Source of the DNA: Paenibacillus_Z sp042653205
Lineage (GTDB): Bacteria > Bacillota > Bacilli > Paenibacillales > Paenibacillaceae
Direction: 5' to 3'
DNA length: 64,000 bases
Assembly (NCBI RefSeq): GCF_042653205.1
Contig: NZ_JBHSHY010000013.1
Location: 62,001 to 126,000, forward strand
Part shown: piece by piece, positions 40,794 to 47,999 of the stretch
Position numbering within the stretch: the stretch's first letter is position 1
How the letters are laid out: each line of letters starts with the position of its first letter
The notes under the pieces: generated by a model
Seen by the model: only the letters and a program-made list of their open reading frames with translations
Told to the model about the DNA's origin: nothing
Database searches by the model: none
Made by a program: the position numbers and the translations under genes

Positions 40794-42443
40794 ATGAAAG
40801 CAGCCCGCGCGGTATTGGAGTTTTTGAAGAAGAGCGGCATTCGGCATCTATTCGGCATTCCGGCCGGCTCGGTCAATGCGTTCTTCGACGAGCTGTACGA
40901 GATGCCGGAGATCGAGACGGTCGTGGCCAAGCATGAGGGGGCGGCGTCGTACATGGCGGCGGCGTATGCCAAATACGCCGGCCAGCTGAGCGTCGCCATC
41001 GGCTGCAGCGGCCCGGGCGGCACGAACCTCGTGACCGGGGCCGCCAACGCGATGCGCGAACATCTGCCGGTGCTCTTCCTGACGGGTGCGGTGCCCGTCG
41101 GCACGATGGGGCTGAACGCGTCGCAGGAGCTGGACGCCGTGCCGGTCTTCAAGCCCGTCACGAAATACAGCGTCCTCGTCAAGGACGCCAAAGAGCTGCT
41201 CCAGGAAGTCGCGAAGGCGTGCCAAATCGCCGTCTCCGGCGTGCCCGGCCCGGTGCACGTGGCCATCCCGATCGACGTGCAGCACGCCGATGTCGGCCAG
41301 CCGGACATCCCGGCGCTGCCGGAGCGCAAGCCGATGATCCCGGATCTCGAGACGATCCAGGCGGCCGCGAGGGCCATGGCCGAACGGCCGGACGGCTGCA
41401 TATTGGTCGGCCAGGGCGTCCGCGGCTCCGTCGAGTCGCTGCTCGAGCTGGCGGAGATGCTGCAATGGCCGATCGTGACCACGCCGCAGGCCAAGGGCTG
41501 CATTCCCGAGGATCACCCGCTGCTCGCCGGCGTCTTCGGCTTCGCCGGCCACGAAGCGGCGTCGAACCTGATCGCGGAGGGCGCCCGCCAAGCGATCCTG
41601 ATCGTGGGCTCCAGCCTGGGCGAGACGGCGACGAACAATTATAACGTCCATCTGGCCGGGGACCGTTTCGCGATCCAGCTGGATTTCGACCAGACGGTGT
41701 TCGGCCGCAAGTACGAGATCGATATCCCGGTGCTCGGCGACATTCACCTGAGCCTCCTGATGCTGATCGAGGAGCTGCGCGTGCTGGGCGTGTCGCGGAG
41801 AACGGCAGCAGGCGCCGAGGCCGCCGCGTTCGGAAGGGCGGCCGTCAAGGACGCCGGGGCATACAACACGGCAAACGCGCTGCGGACGCTTCAGAACCAC
41901 CTGCCGGTGAACACGCGCTATGCCGTCGACATTGGCGAGTTCATGTCGTACGTCATCCATTACATGCGCGTGCTCGACCGGGATTCGTTCAACATCAACG
42001 TGCATTTCGGCGCGATGGGCAGCGGGATCGGCTCGGCGATCGGCTCCGCGCTGGCGGAGCCGGACCGTCCGGTCGCCTGCATCACGGGCGATGGCTGCTT
42101 CTTCATGCACGGCATGGAAATTCTGACCGCGAAGGAAGCGAAGCTGCCGGTTCTGTTCGTCATCATGAACAACGCCCGGCTCGGCATGGTCTATCACGGG
42201 CATGCGCTGCAGTTCAAGCGCACGCATGCCTCGTTCGAGCAGGAGCCGGTCGATATCGCGCAGATGGCCGCGGCGATGGGCATTCCGAGTTACCGCGTCG
42301 AGGCGATGGACGACTTCCGCGAGGACGCCATCCATCGGCTGCTGGCCGCGAACGGCCCGGCGGTGCTGGAGATCGCGCTGAAGGACAACAACACGCCGCC
42401 GATGGGCGACCGCGTCAAGTTCCTGTCTTCGTTCGGCAAGTAA
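40794..42443 (+). CDS. ThDP-dependent enzyme of the acetolactate synthase/pyruvate oxidase family
   Basis: Thiamine-diphosphate enzyme of 549 residues. The activating Glu is in AKHEGAASYMAAAYA (about 50), the Pyr domain continues with SGPGGTNLVTGAANA, a central domain follows, and the cofactor motif is GDGCFFMHGMEILTAKEAKL with the closing NNARLG. It resembles catabolic acetolactate synthase, pyruvate oxidase or related 2-keto-acid decarboxylases; no regulatory small subunit is adjacent, which argues against the ilvB type. GGAGGGG precedes ATG 40794. It sits 29 bases after the cyclic-di-GMP gene, so the two may share a transcript for no obvious metabolic reason. Confidence 0.85.
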   Translation: MKAARAVLEFLKKSGIRHLFGIPAGSVNAFFDELYEMPEIETVVAKHEGAASYMAAAYAKYAGQLSVAIGCSGPGGTNLVTGAANAMREHLPVLFLTGAVPVGTMGLNASQELDAVPVFKPVTKYSVLVKDAKELLQEVAKACQIAVSGVPGPVHVAIPIDVQHADVGQPDIPALPERKPMIPDLETIQAAARAMAERPDGCILVGQGVRGSVESLLELAEMLQWPIVTTPQAKGCIPEDHPLLAGVFGFAGHEAASNLIAEGARQAILIVGSSLGETATNNYNVHLAGDRFAIQLDFDQTVFGRKYEIDIPVLGDIHLSLLMLIEELRVLGVSRRTAAGAEAAAFGRAAVKDAGAYNTANALRTLQNHLPVNTRYAVDIGEFMSYVIHYMRVLDRDSFNINVHFGAMGSGIGSAIGSALAEPDRPVACITGDGCFFMHGMEILTAKEAKLPVLFVIMNNARLGMVYHGHALQFKRTHASFEQEPVDIAQMAAAMGIPSYRVEAMDDFREDAIHRLLAANGPAVLEIALKDNNTPPMGDRVKFLSSFGK

Positions 42444-42454
42444 CGGGCTGGCGT

Positions 42455-43021
42455 CTAGGCATCCGCGAACGAGCGGCGGATGATGTCCAGGAGCGCCGCC
42501 ATCGTCCGCCCCTTGAACGCGTCGGGTACCGCTTCGCCGTCCGGATTCGCGTACGAGCAGCCGGCCGGCCCGTTGTCCGCGTAGCCCAGGCGGACCAGCG
42601 CCTCGGTCAGCTCCGCGGGCAGCGCGCGCGACCCGGCGATGTCCGCGTAATAGCCGGTCGGATAGATGACGACGTCGACGTCCCCCTCCCCGGTCTGCAC
42701 GACGAACAGGTCGTCGTCGGCCCGCAGCATCCATTGGCCTTTCGAGTAGAGGCTGATCCGCTTCCCTTCCAGCGCGGACAGGGCGTCGAGATTGATGCCG
42801 TACGCGGCGTTGATCATGGCGCGGAGCTCGCTGCCGGCCGCGCGGCCGGCATGTGCCGCGAGGAAGGCGCTGACGGCTTCGCGTGGATGCGGGGCGCCCG
42901 GCGGAGCCGGAACGGAGGCGAGGTCGAGGCCGTAGAGCTCCTCGACGATCGCCAAGACCGCCGCGCTCGAGACGGCGTCCAGCGCCGAGAGGCGCATGTC
43001 CATGGTTTCGGATTTCGTCAT
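42455..43021 (-). CDS. Protein of unknown function, 188 residues
   Basis: Soluble, acidic protein without signal peptide or membrane segment. A helical N-terminal half (about 10-85) includes EELYGLDLASVPAPPGAPHP and RAMINAAYGINLDAL; the C-terminal part is strand-rich (SLYSKGQWMLRADDDLFVVQ, VDVVIYPTGYYADIAG). No catalytic motif or named domain is recognised. Start ATG 43021 is chosen over the longer 43120 since GGAGGT lies 9 bases upstream. It converges on the ThDP gene with only 11 bases between stops. Confidence 0.65.
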   Translation of the reverse strand: MTKSETMDMRLSALDAVSSAAVLAIVEELYGLDLASVPAPPGAPHPREAVSAFLAAHAGRAAGSELRAMINAAYGINLDALSALEGKRISLYSKGQWMLRADDDLFVVQTGEGDVDVVIYPTGYYADIAGSRALPAELTEALVRLGYADNGPAGCSYANPDGEAVPDAFKGRTMAALLDIIRRSFADA

Positions 43022-43111
43022 TTCGCTAGTACCTCCAGTAAGCATTGCAGGATGAAGAGGCTCTGCGATAGAACGCTCTCTCTTATAGTAATCGGTTCGT
43101 TCGTCCGATAA

Positions 43112-43169
43112 CAGCAGCAAGACCCGCGGAGCGCCGCTCGTAGCGAGCGCCCTGCGGGTCTTGCTGCTG
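43112..43169. terminator. Large hairpin between the hcp operon and the downstream gene
   Basis: Perfect 16-bp outer stem, CAGCAGCAAGACCCGC (43112-43127) and GCGGGTCTTGCTGCTG (43154-43169), with a GC-rich inner dyad. It ends the hcp operon, 14 bases beyond its last stop codon. Confidence 0.75.
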
Positions 43170-43182
43170 CTTGTCCATGGCG

Positions 43183-44049
43183 TTAATAGCTGCCGTTGCC
43201 CGTGAACGTGCCGGCGTCGAAGTCCATGACGTTGGCCTTCTCGGCGTCCCCGTCCACGTTCGTGCTGTAATACTCCAGCGTATGCGTGCTGTCCGCGTAG
43301 ATCGCGAACGGCGCGGAATAGTCTGTCCAGGCGCCGCCGTTGATCCGGTACTTCGTCCGGTCGACGAGGCTGTTCGCCGCGGCGGCTTTTAGCGAGACGG
43401 TGAAGCCCGCGATGTACGTGTTGCCCTTGGCCGTCTTGGCGTAGATCGGCTCGAAATGGTACTTCGTCGTCACGGAGGAGGCGCCGCCGCCGGGGGCGCC
43501 GAACGGCACGGTAGCGGTGATGGCGGTGCCGGGGGAGCCGTCGGGGTTCGTCGTCATGTACTTGTACAGCATCGAGGCGACCTGCAGCTCGATCGTCTCC
43601 TCGGGCGCCGCGTCCGCGGAATTCGCCAGCTGATAGCTCGTGACGAGCGCGTTCGTGAAATGGATAATCATATACGTGCGAGAATTCGCGCCCGCATTCG
43701 ATTGATAATACAGGTAGCCGTCCTTGATCCGCTTGCCCGTCGCGAGCGCCTCCAGCAGCGGCGCGGAGGACGCGTCCGTCCGCTTCGCGAGCTTAATGGC
43801 GCCATAGGTCGGTTTCCCGCCGCCCGATCCGTTGCCCGGCTCGATGCCGGCGGCGAACGCGTAGGACGACACTTGGATGGCGTCCTCGAAAGGCCCGCCC
43901 GAGTAGCCGCCCTTGATGTCGTCGAGCGTCAGCAGCATGGCGGGCAATGGGCCGCCGGCCGCGGCCTGCACAGTAGCCGCCTTCGGGACAAAAAGCAGGG
44001 CGGAAGCGATGAGGAACGCCAGCAGCGTGAGCGGTATGCGTCTAGACAA
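43183..44049 (-). CDS. Exported Hcp-fold protein with C-terminal OmpL47-like domain
   Basis: Protein of 288 residues. A Sec signal peptide (about 1-31, RRIPLTLLAFLIASALLFVP, cleavage near VQAAA) is followed by an Hcp-type domain (about 35-205): MLLTLDDIKGGYSGGPFED, VSSYAFAAG, a LEALATGKRIKDGYLYYQS segment and FTNALVTSYQL then EETIELQVASMLYKY. The C-terminal ~75 residues (YRINGGAWTDYSAPFAIYAD, TLEYYSTNVDGDAE) match the OmpL47/Big-like modules of secreted proteins. Hcp proteins form the tube of type VI secretion systems; no other such genes are here. Start is TTG 44049 with AAAGGAG 9 bases ahead. It is the third gene of the hcp-peptide-hcp unit. Confidence 0.78.
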   Translation of the reverse strand: MSRRIPLTLLAFLIASALLFVPKAATVQAAAGGPLPAMLLTLDDIKGGYSGGPFEDAIQVSSYAFAAGIEPGNGSGGGKPTYGAIKLAKRTDASSAPLLEALATGKRIKDGYLYYQSNAGANSRTYMIIHFTNALVTSYQLANSADAAPEETIELQVASMLYKYMTTNPDGSPGTAITATVPFGAPGGGASSVTTKYHFEPIYAKTAKGNTYIAGFTVSLKAAAANSLVDRTKYRINGGAWTDYSAPFAIYADSTHTLEYYSTNVDGDAEKANVMDFDAGTFTGNGSY

Positions 44050-44099
44050 TCCGATCTACTCCTTTATGCCGGGCACGCGCGGGCGCGCATGCCCGCGAA

Positions 44100-44258
44100 T
44101 CAGCTGATGAGCGGCGTGCGTTTCCAGAAATCGCCGTCCTGCACGAACTGCCAATTGTCATCGGAAGCTTTCGTTTCTTTCACGCTCAGGACGATCAGGC
44201 TCGGCGTGGTCCATGCCTTCTTGCCGTCCTGCGGCGGCTTGGGCTGTGGGTGATTCAT
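44100..44258 (-). CDS. Small peptide with a lasso/RiPP-leader-like N-terminus, between two hcp genes
   Basis: A 52-codon ORF not covered by larger genes, with AAGGAGG 8 bases before ATG 44258 and only 13 bases after the upstream hcp stop, whose TAA overlaps that ribosome site. The sequence KKAWTTPSLIVLSVKETK matches the W/Y-xx-P-x-L-x-x-L-x-V-xx-T leader pattern of paeninodin-type lasso precursors. The following part (ASDDNWQFVQDGDFWKR) is acidic and aromatic, but no Asp/Glu falls at positions 7-9 of the presumed core and no maturase genes are adjacent. It may therefore be a precursor modified elsewhere, a degenerate one, or a secretion/assembly partner of the Hcp proteins. Confidence 0.65.
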   Translation of the reverse strand: MNHPQPKPPQDGKKAWTTPSLIVLSVKETKASDDNWQFVQDGDFWKRTPLIS

Positions 44259-44271
44259 ATCCATTCCCTCC

Positions 44272-44835
44272 TTACCGTTTGGGAGCCGTGCCGATATCGA
44301 CGGTATGCGTCGCGACGACGCGGCCGTCCGGGCCGAACACGTTATAGGTGAACGTCGCTTGGGCGAATCTCAGGGAGACCGATTCCGTCGGCCGTTCGAC
44401 GCCGCTGCCCGACAATTGTTGGGACGTGACGAAGATGGTTTTCATCTCGATCGACAACACCGGCTTGTTGCTCGTGCCGTTGTAGACGTACAGCGTGCCC
44501 GACTTGATCGCCTTGCCTTCGGAGAGGCTTTTCAGCAGCGGCAGCGAAGCGGCGTCGAGGGATTTTAGGAGCGAGAGTTCGGAATAAACCGGTTTTCCGG
44601 CTCCGCTTCCGCCGCCGCCGGCGGAGACGGGAAGGGTCGCCCCGAACGACCAGCTCGTCACATCGATGCCGTCCTTCACTGCACTTTCGCGGGATTCCCC
44701 CTTGATGCCGTCCAGGACGAGGTAGATGCCTCTCGGATCCCCCTGGGCGCCGAAGGCGGTTGCCGGCAGCAGCGCGGCGAACAGGGCGACGGCGAGCAGC
44801 AGGGCGAGTACGTGCAGCTTCTTGCGTGGAAACAA
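44272..44835 (-). CDS. Exported Hcp-family (T6SS_HCP) protein
   Basis: Protein of 187 residues and first gene of the unit. A Sec signal peptide (RKKLHVLALLLAVALFAALL, cleavage near TAFGAQ) precedes a single Hcp domain: GIYLVLDGIKGESRESAVKD, IDVTSWSFGA, SLLKSLDAASLPLLKSLSEG and ERPTESVSLRFAQATFTYNV. The last segment is close to the DRPTESVSLNF-type stretch of true Hcp. It starts at TTG 44835, 9 bases after AAGGAG; an ATG at 44946 would bury the signal peptide. A perfect palindrome lies 25 bases upstream. Gram-positive Hcp homologues are unusual and have no assigned role. Confidence 0.82.
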   Translation of the reverse strand: MFPRKKLHVLALLLAVALFAALLPATAFGAQGDPRGIYLVLDGIKGESRESAVKDGIDVTSWSFGATLPVSAGGGGSGAGKPVYSELSLLKSLDAASLPLLKSLSEGKAIKSGTLYVYNGTSNKPVLSIEMKTIFVTSQQLSGSGVERPTESVSLRFAQATFTYNVFGPDGRVVATHTVDIGTAPKR

Positions 44836-44859
44836 GACGATCAGCTCCTTGAAATCGTT

Positions 44860-44880
44860 AATGATACAATTTGTATCATT
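44860..44880. promoter_or_regulatory. Perfect 21-bp palindrome, candidate operator of the hcp operon
   Basis: AATGATACAA (44860-44869) and TTGTATCATT (44871-44880) are exact inverted repeats around one T. On the minus strand a possible TTGGCG ... GATAGT promoter lies just upstream, so the palindrome covers the expected start of transcription. The inner TACA/TGTA core recalls BlaI/CopY or MarR operators; the binding protein is unknown. Confidence 0.7.
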
Positions 44881-44929
44881 ACTATCATATCCATACCGGC
44901 GCCGCCAAGCATCATTTTCGGCAGACGCG

Positions 44930-44960
44930 GCAAGGCCGCCCTGCACGAGGGCGGCCTTGC
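44930..44960. terminator. Hairpin after the aldo/keto reductase gene
   Basis: GCAAGGCCGCCCT (44930-44942) and AGGGCGGCCTTGC (44948-44960), loop GCACG. It closes the minus-strand MFS-AKR unit and lies just upstream of the hcp promoter; no T tract is seen. Confidence 0.68.
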
Positions 44961-44984
44961 ATTGAGGTTCGTTCGGCTGCGCGA

Positions 44985-45827
44985 TCAGAAGTCGAAGTTG
45001 TCCGGATCCGGACCGACGCGGCGGTCTTCGTTCAAGGCGTCGATCGCGGCCATGTCTTCCGCCGTCAGCTCGAAATCGTAGATGGCCGCGTTCTCGACAA
45101 TGCGATGCTCCTTCGTCGATTTCGGTATCGTGACGATGCCGCTCTGGATGTCCCAGCGCAGGATGACTTGGGCGACGGACTTGCCGTATTTCGCGCCGAT
45201 GGCCTTCAGCGTCTCGTTGTCCAGCAGCTCGCCCTGCATGAGCGGGGACCAGGCTTCCAGCTGGATGCCCTGCGCCTGCGAGAAGCGCAGCAGCTCCTTC
45301 TGCGTCAGGCGCGGATGCAGCTCCACTTGGTTGACCATCGGCTTCACCGACGCGCCTCGCATCAGCTCCTCGAGGTGATGGATCTGGAAGTTGCTGACGC
45401 CGATCGCCTTCACGCGGCCTTCCTTATAGAGCGTTTCCAGCGCGCGCCACGTCTCCCTGAACTTATCCTTCACCGGCCAGTGGATCAGGTACAGATCGAG
45501 ATAATCGAGCCCGAGCTTATCCAGGGACGCTTCGTAAGCCGCGATCGTCCGGTCATAGCCTTGATCGGCGTTCCACACCTTCGAGGTCACGAACAGGTCC
45601 TCCCGGCGAAGGCCGTTCTCCTGCAGCGCTTCGCGGATGCCGCGGCCCACCCCTTGCTCGTTGCCGTATATCGCGGCGGTATCGATGCTGCGGTAGCCGT
45701 GCTTGATGGCGGCCTTGACCGCCTGCACGATCTCTTCGCCTTCCTGGACTTTGAAGACGCCGAGGCCAAAGCCCGGCATGCGGACGCCGTTATGGAGCGT
45801 GACGGCAGCTTGCAAGTTGTTCAACAT
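44985..45827 (-). CDS. Aldo/keto reductase (YvgN-like glyoxal reductase group)
   Basis: NADPH-dependent carbonyl reductase of 280 residues with the (beta/alpha)8 AKR fold. The catalytic tetrad is visible: Asp and Tyr in SIDTAAIYGNE, Lys in VTSKVW, His in LIHWP. AKR signatures GVSNFQIHHLEEL and the NADPH-binding IPKSTKEHRIVENA are intact. Close relatives reduce methylglyoxal and other reactive aldehydes. It lies 46 bases after the MFS gene, so both are probably induced together and controlled by the HxlR regulator. Confidence 0.9.
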   Translation of the reverse strand: MLNNLQAAVTLHNGVRMPGFGLGVFKVQEGEEIVQAVKAAIKHGYRSIDTAAIYGNEQGVGRGIREALQENGLRREDLFVTSKVWNADQGYDRTIAAYEASLDKLGLDYLDLYLIHWPVKDKFRETWRALETLYKEGRVKAIGVSNFQIHHLEELMRGASVKPMVNQVELHPRLTQKELLRFSQAQGIQLEAWSPLMQGELLDNETLKAIGAKYGKSVAQVILRWDIQSGIVTIPKSTKEHRIVENAAIYDFELTAEDMAAIDALNEDRRVGPDPDNFDF

Positions 45828-45873
45828 AAATGGAACACTCCTCTTCGTTCGTACACGTAAATGGCGGCGTTTC

Positions 45874-47103
45874 TTACGCCCGCCGCAGCTCGGCTTCCGG
45901 TGCGCCGTTTCCTGCGCTTAACCGGCGGTCCTTGCGTTCGAGCAGCTTGGCCCACGCCGTCAGCGCGACGGCGGCCCCGACCATGATGGCGCCGACCCAG
46001 GCCGTGTCGATGAGCCCCGCGGAGTCGGTGACAAGTCCTCCTAAGTATGCGCCGAGCGCAATGCCGGCATTAAAGGCGGCGATGTTGACGGCGGACGCGA
46101 CGTCTTTCGCCCGCGGCGCGAACCGTTCGGCCAGCATGACGACGTAAACCTGCAGGCCGGGCACGTTCATGAAGGCGAAGAGGCCCATGAAGAAGATCGT
46201 GATCAGCCCGGCGACCGGGTACGGCGCGGTGAACGCCAAGACGAGTAGAACGATGGCCTGCAGGGCAAACATATACAGCAGCGCCCGCGCCGGATCGCGA
46301 TTGGCGGCCTTGCCGCCGATGATGTTGCCGATCGCGATGGCGACGCCGTACATCAGCAGGATGACGGCGACCGTGCTTTCCTTGAAGCCGGTCACTTCGT
46401 GCAGCAGCGGCGATAGGTACGTGAACACGACGAAGGTGCCCCCATAGCCGAGCGCCGTGATCAGGAAAACGAGCAGCAGCCTGCCGTTCGTCACGAGCTT
46501 CACCTGGTCGCCGAGACGGACGCGTGCGCCCTTGCGCAGCCCCGAGGGCACGAGCGCCAAGTTGGCGATGAACGCGATCGCGCCGATCGCGACAATGGCG
46601 AAGAAAGCGGCACGCCAGCCGAGCTGCTGGCCGATGAACGTGCCGATCGGCACGCCGGTCACCGTGGCGACGGTGAGGCCGGAGAACATAATGGAGATCG
46701 CGCTCGCCCGGCGGTTCTCCGGCACGAGATCGGCGGCCAGCGTGGAGCCGATCGACATGAAGATACCGTGCGCGAACGAGGCGATGACGCGGGCAGTGAG
46801 CAGGACGGCGATGCCGGAAGCCGTCGCCGCGAGCAGATTGCCCGCGATGAAGACGATCATGATCCACAGCAGGAGCGTCTTGCGCGATACCTGCGAGGTC
46901 AGGGACGTCAATACAGGCGCGCCGACGGTGACGCCGAGCGCGTAGAGCGTGACGGTCAATCCCGCCATGGTGATGGATATATGCAAATCCTCTGCAATCA
47001 GCGGCAGCAGCCCGACGCTGATGAACTCCGTCGTGCCGATCGCAAAGGCGCTGATCGCGAGGGCCAGTAGAGCCAATGTGCTGTTTTTCCGTTGAGCGGT
47101 CAT
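45874..47103 (-). CDS. MFS efflux transporter, DHA1 family
   Basis: Twelve-segment exporter of 409 residues with the opening ISAFAIGTTEFISVGLLPLI and motif-C-like GLTVATVTGVPIGTFIGQ, very like the MFS protein at 13115-14323. The substrate may be a sugar, chloramphenicol-type drug or metabolite. The divergent HxlR gene and the co-transcribed aldehyde reductase suggest a role against a toxic electrophile. Confidence 0.87.
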   Translation of the reverse strand: MTAQRKNSTLALLALAISAFAIGTTEFISVGLLPLIAEDLHISITMAGLTVTLYALGVTVGAPVLTSLTSQVSRKTLLLWIMIVFIAGNLLAATASGIAVLLTARVIASFAHGIFMSIGSTLAADLVPENRRASAISIMFSGLTVATVTGVPIGTFIGQQLGWRAAFFAIVAIGAIAFIANLALVPSGLRKGARVRLGDQVKLVTNGRLLLVFLITALGYGGTFVVFTYLSPLLHEVTGFKESTVAVILLMYGVAIAIGNIIGGKAANRDPARALLYMFALQAIVLLVLAFTAPYPVAGLITIFFMGLFAFMNVPGLQVYVVMLAERFAPRAKDVASAVNIAAFNAGIALGAYLGGLVTDSAGLIDTAWVGAIMVGAAVALTAWAKLLERKDRRLSAGNGAPEAELRRA

Positions 47104-47177
47104 GCTTCTCCTCCTATCGCATTCTTGCGGCGGCCGGCCGATGAATGCTATTATACTGGCTACGGGTATAAGTGAGT

Positions 47178-47220
47178 AGTACGTACTTTTCAGTTATATA
47201 GTCACCGAAAAGTTACTTTT
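47178..47220. promoter_or_regulatory. HxlR-type operator candidates in the divergent promoter
   Basis: AGTACGTACT (47178-47187) is a perfect 10-bp palindrome continued by TTT, and AAAAGT-T-ACTTTT (47208-47220) is a second dyad sharing ACTTTT. Paired GTAC-containing sites fit an HxlR dimer; together they flank the likely start of the regulator gene. Confidence 0.6.
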
Positions 47221-47244
47221 GCATCATGAAAGGGAGGAGCGGCT

Positions 47245-47649
47245 ATGGCAGGGGAAGAAGCGCTCGGGAAGAAGAAGTATAACATCTCCGTGGAGGCGGC
47301 GCTCGAGGTCATCGGCGGCAAGTGGAAGTGCGTCATTCTGTGCTACCTGCTTCGGGGGAAGAAGCGGACGAGCGACCTGAAGCGGCTGATGCGCGGCATT
47401 ACGCAGAAGATGCTGATCCAGCAGCTGCGCGAGCTCGAGGAGGACGGCATTATTAATCGGATCGTCTACAATCAGGTGCCGCCGAAGGTCGAGTACGAGC
47501 TGACGGAGTACGGCTGGAGCCTCGAGACGGTGCTGCACATGCTGTGCGACTGGGGCGAGAAGCATATCGTCAAGGAGTACGGGGACAAATCGTCCGTGCT
47601 GGAGGACAATATCCTGAACGAGCTGGACCAGGAGCCGGTGCGCGGGTAG
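47245..47649 (+). CDS. HxlR-family transcriptional regulator
   Basis: Winged-helix regulator of 134 residues. The family pattern is clear: VEAALEVIGGKWKCVILCYL, then FxxL-type helix RTSDLKRLMRGITQKMLIQQ and wing VPPKVEYELTEYGWSLE. It has no N-terminal Cys of the formaldehyde-sensing HxlR/YodB type, so the signal is unlikely to be simple thiol oxidation. GGGAGGAG precedes the start. It lies divergent from the MFS-AKR unit and probably controls it. Confidence 0.9.
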   Translation: MAGEEALGKKKYNISVEAALEVIGGKWKCVILCYLLRGKKRTSDLKRLMRGITQKMLIQQLRELEEDGIINRIVYNQVPPKVEYELTEYGWSLETVLHMLCDWGEKHIVKEYGDKSSVLEDNILNELDQEPVRG

Positions 47650-47999
47650 CGGGCGGGACGGCATGGAAGCCGGCCGAATCGGTATAGAACGCAGAACATG
47701 TCATAAGCAGATGCAGACAAGCATCATTCGCAACCTCGCGAGGAAGGCGCAGCGGCTTCCTGACGGGGTTTTTGTGCTGCCGCGGCTGCCGCGACAGTCG
47801 CGTTCAAAGCATGCTCTGGGAAGTTATAACGGGCGAACTGCCGCAAGCGATCATGCTGTTTTGTGCTGGTGTCGTATCCTGAATCAGAATAAACACGAAG
47901 TAAACCGCATCAATAGAATTGAAAAACGGAATAAAGACGCATATAATGGAACCATTAAGCTGCAATAGGCACCCTAGAGATCGCAAGGAGGGAACGCGC
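47650..47999. other. Intergenic region between HxlR and DeoR genes
   Basis: About 350 bases. A weak hairpin AGGAAG / CTTCCT near 47738-47760 followed by GGGGTTTTT may end the HxlR transcript. The DeoR promoter lies at 47919-47947. No gene is convincing between them. Confidence 0.5.
47919..47947 (+). promoter_or_regulatory. Vegetative promoter of the DeoR gene
   Basis: TTGAAA (47919-47924) and TATAAT (47942-47947) with a 17-base spacer. Confidence 0.8.

Noticed and set aside
40794..42443. Biosynthetic acetolactate synthase (ilvB)
   Set aside because: No ilvN/ilvC neighbours and the sequence fits the broader ThDP oxidase/decarboxylase group, so a specific name is not justified.
44100..44258. 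A standard lasso peptide cluster
   Set aside because: The leader resembles one, but the presumed core lacks an acid at positions 7-9 and no asparagine-synthetase-like, RRE or protease gene is adjacent.
43183..44835. A complete type VI secretion system
   Set aside because: Only Hcp-fold proteins are present, with Sec signal peptides; no sheath, baseplate, VgrG, TssJLM or ClpV gene is in the window, and the host appears monoderm.
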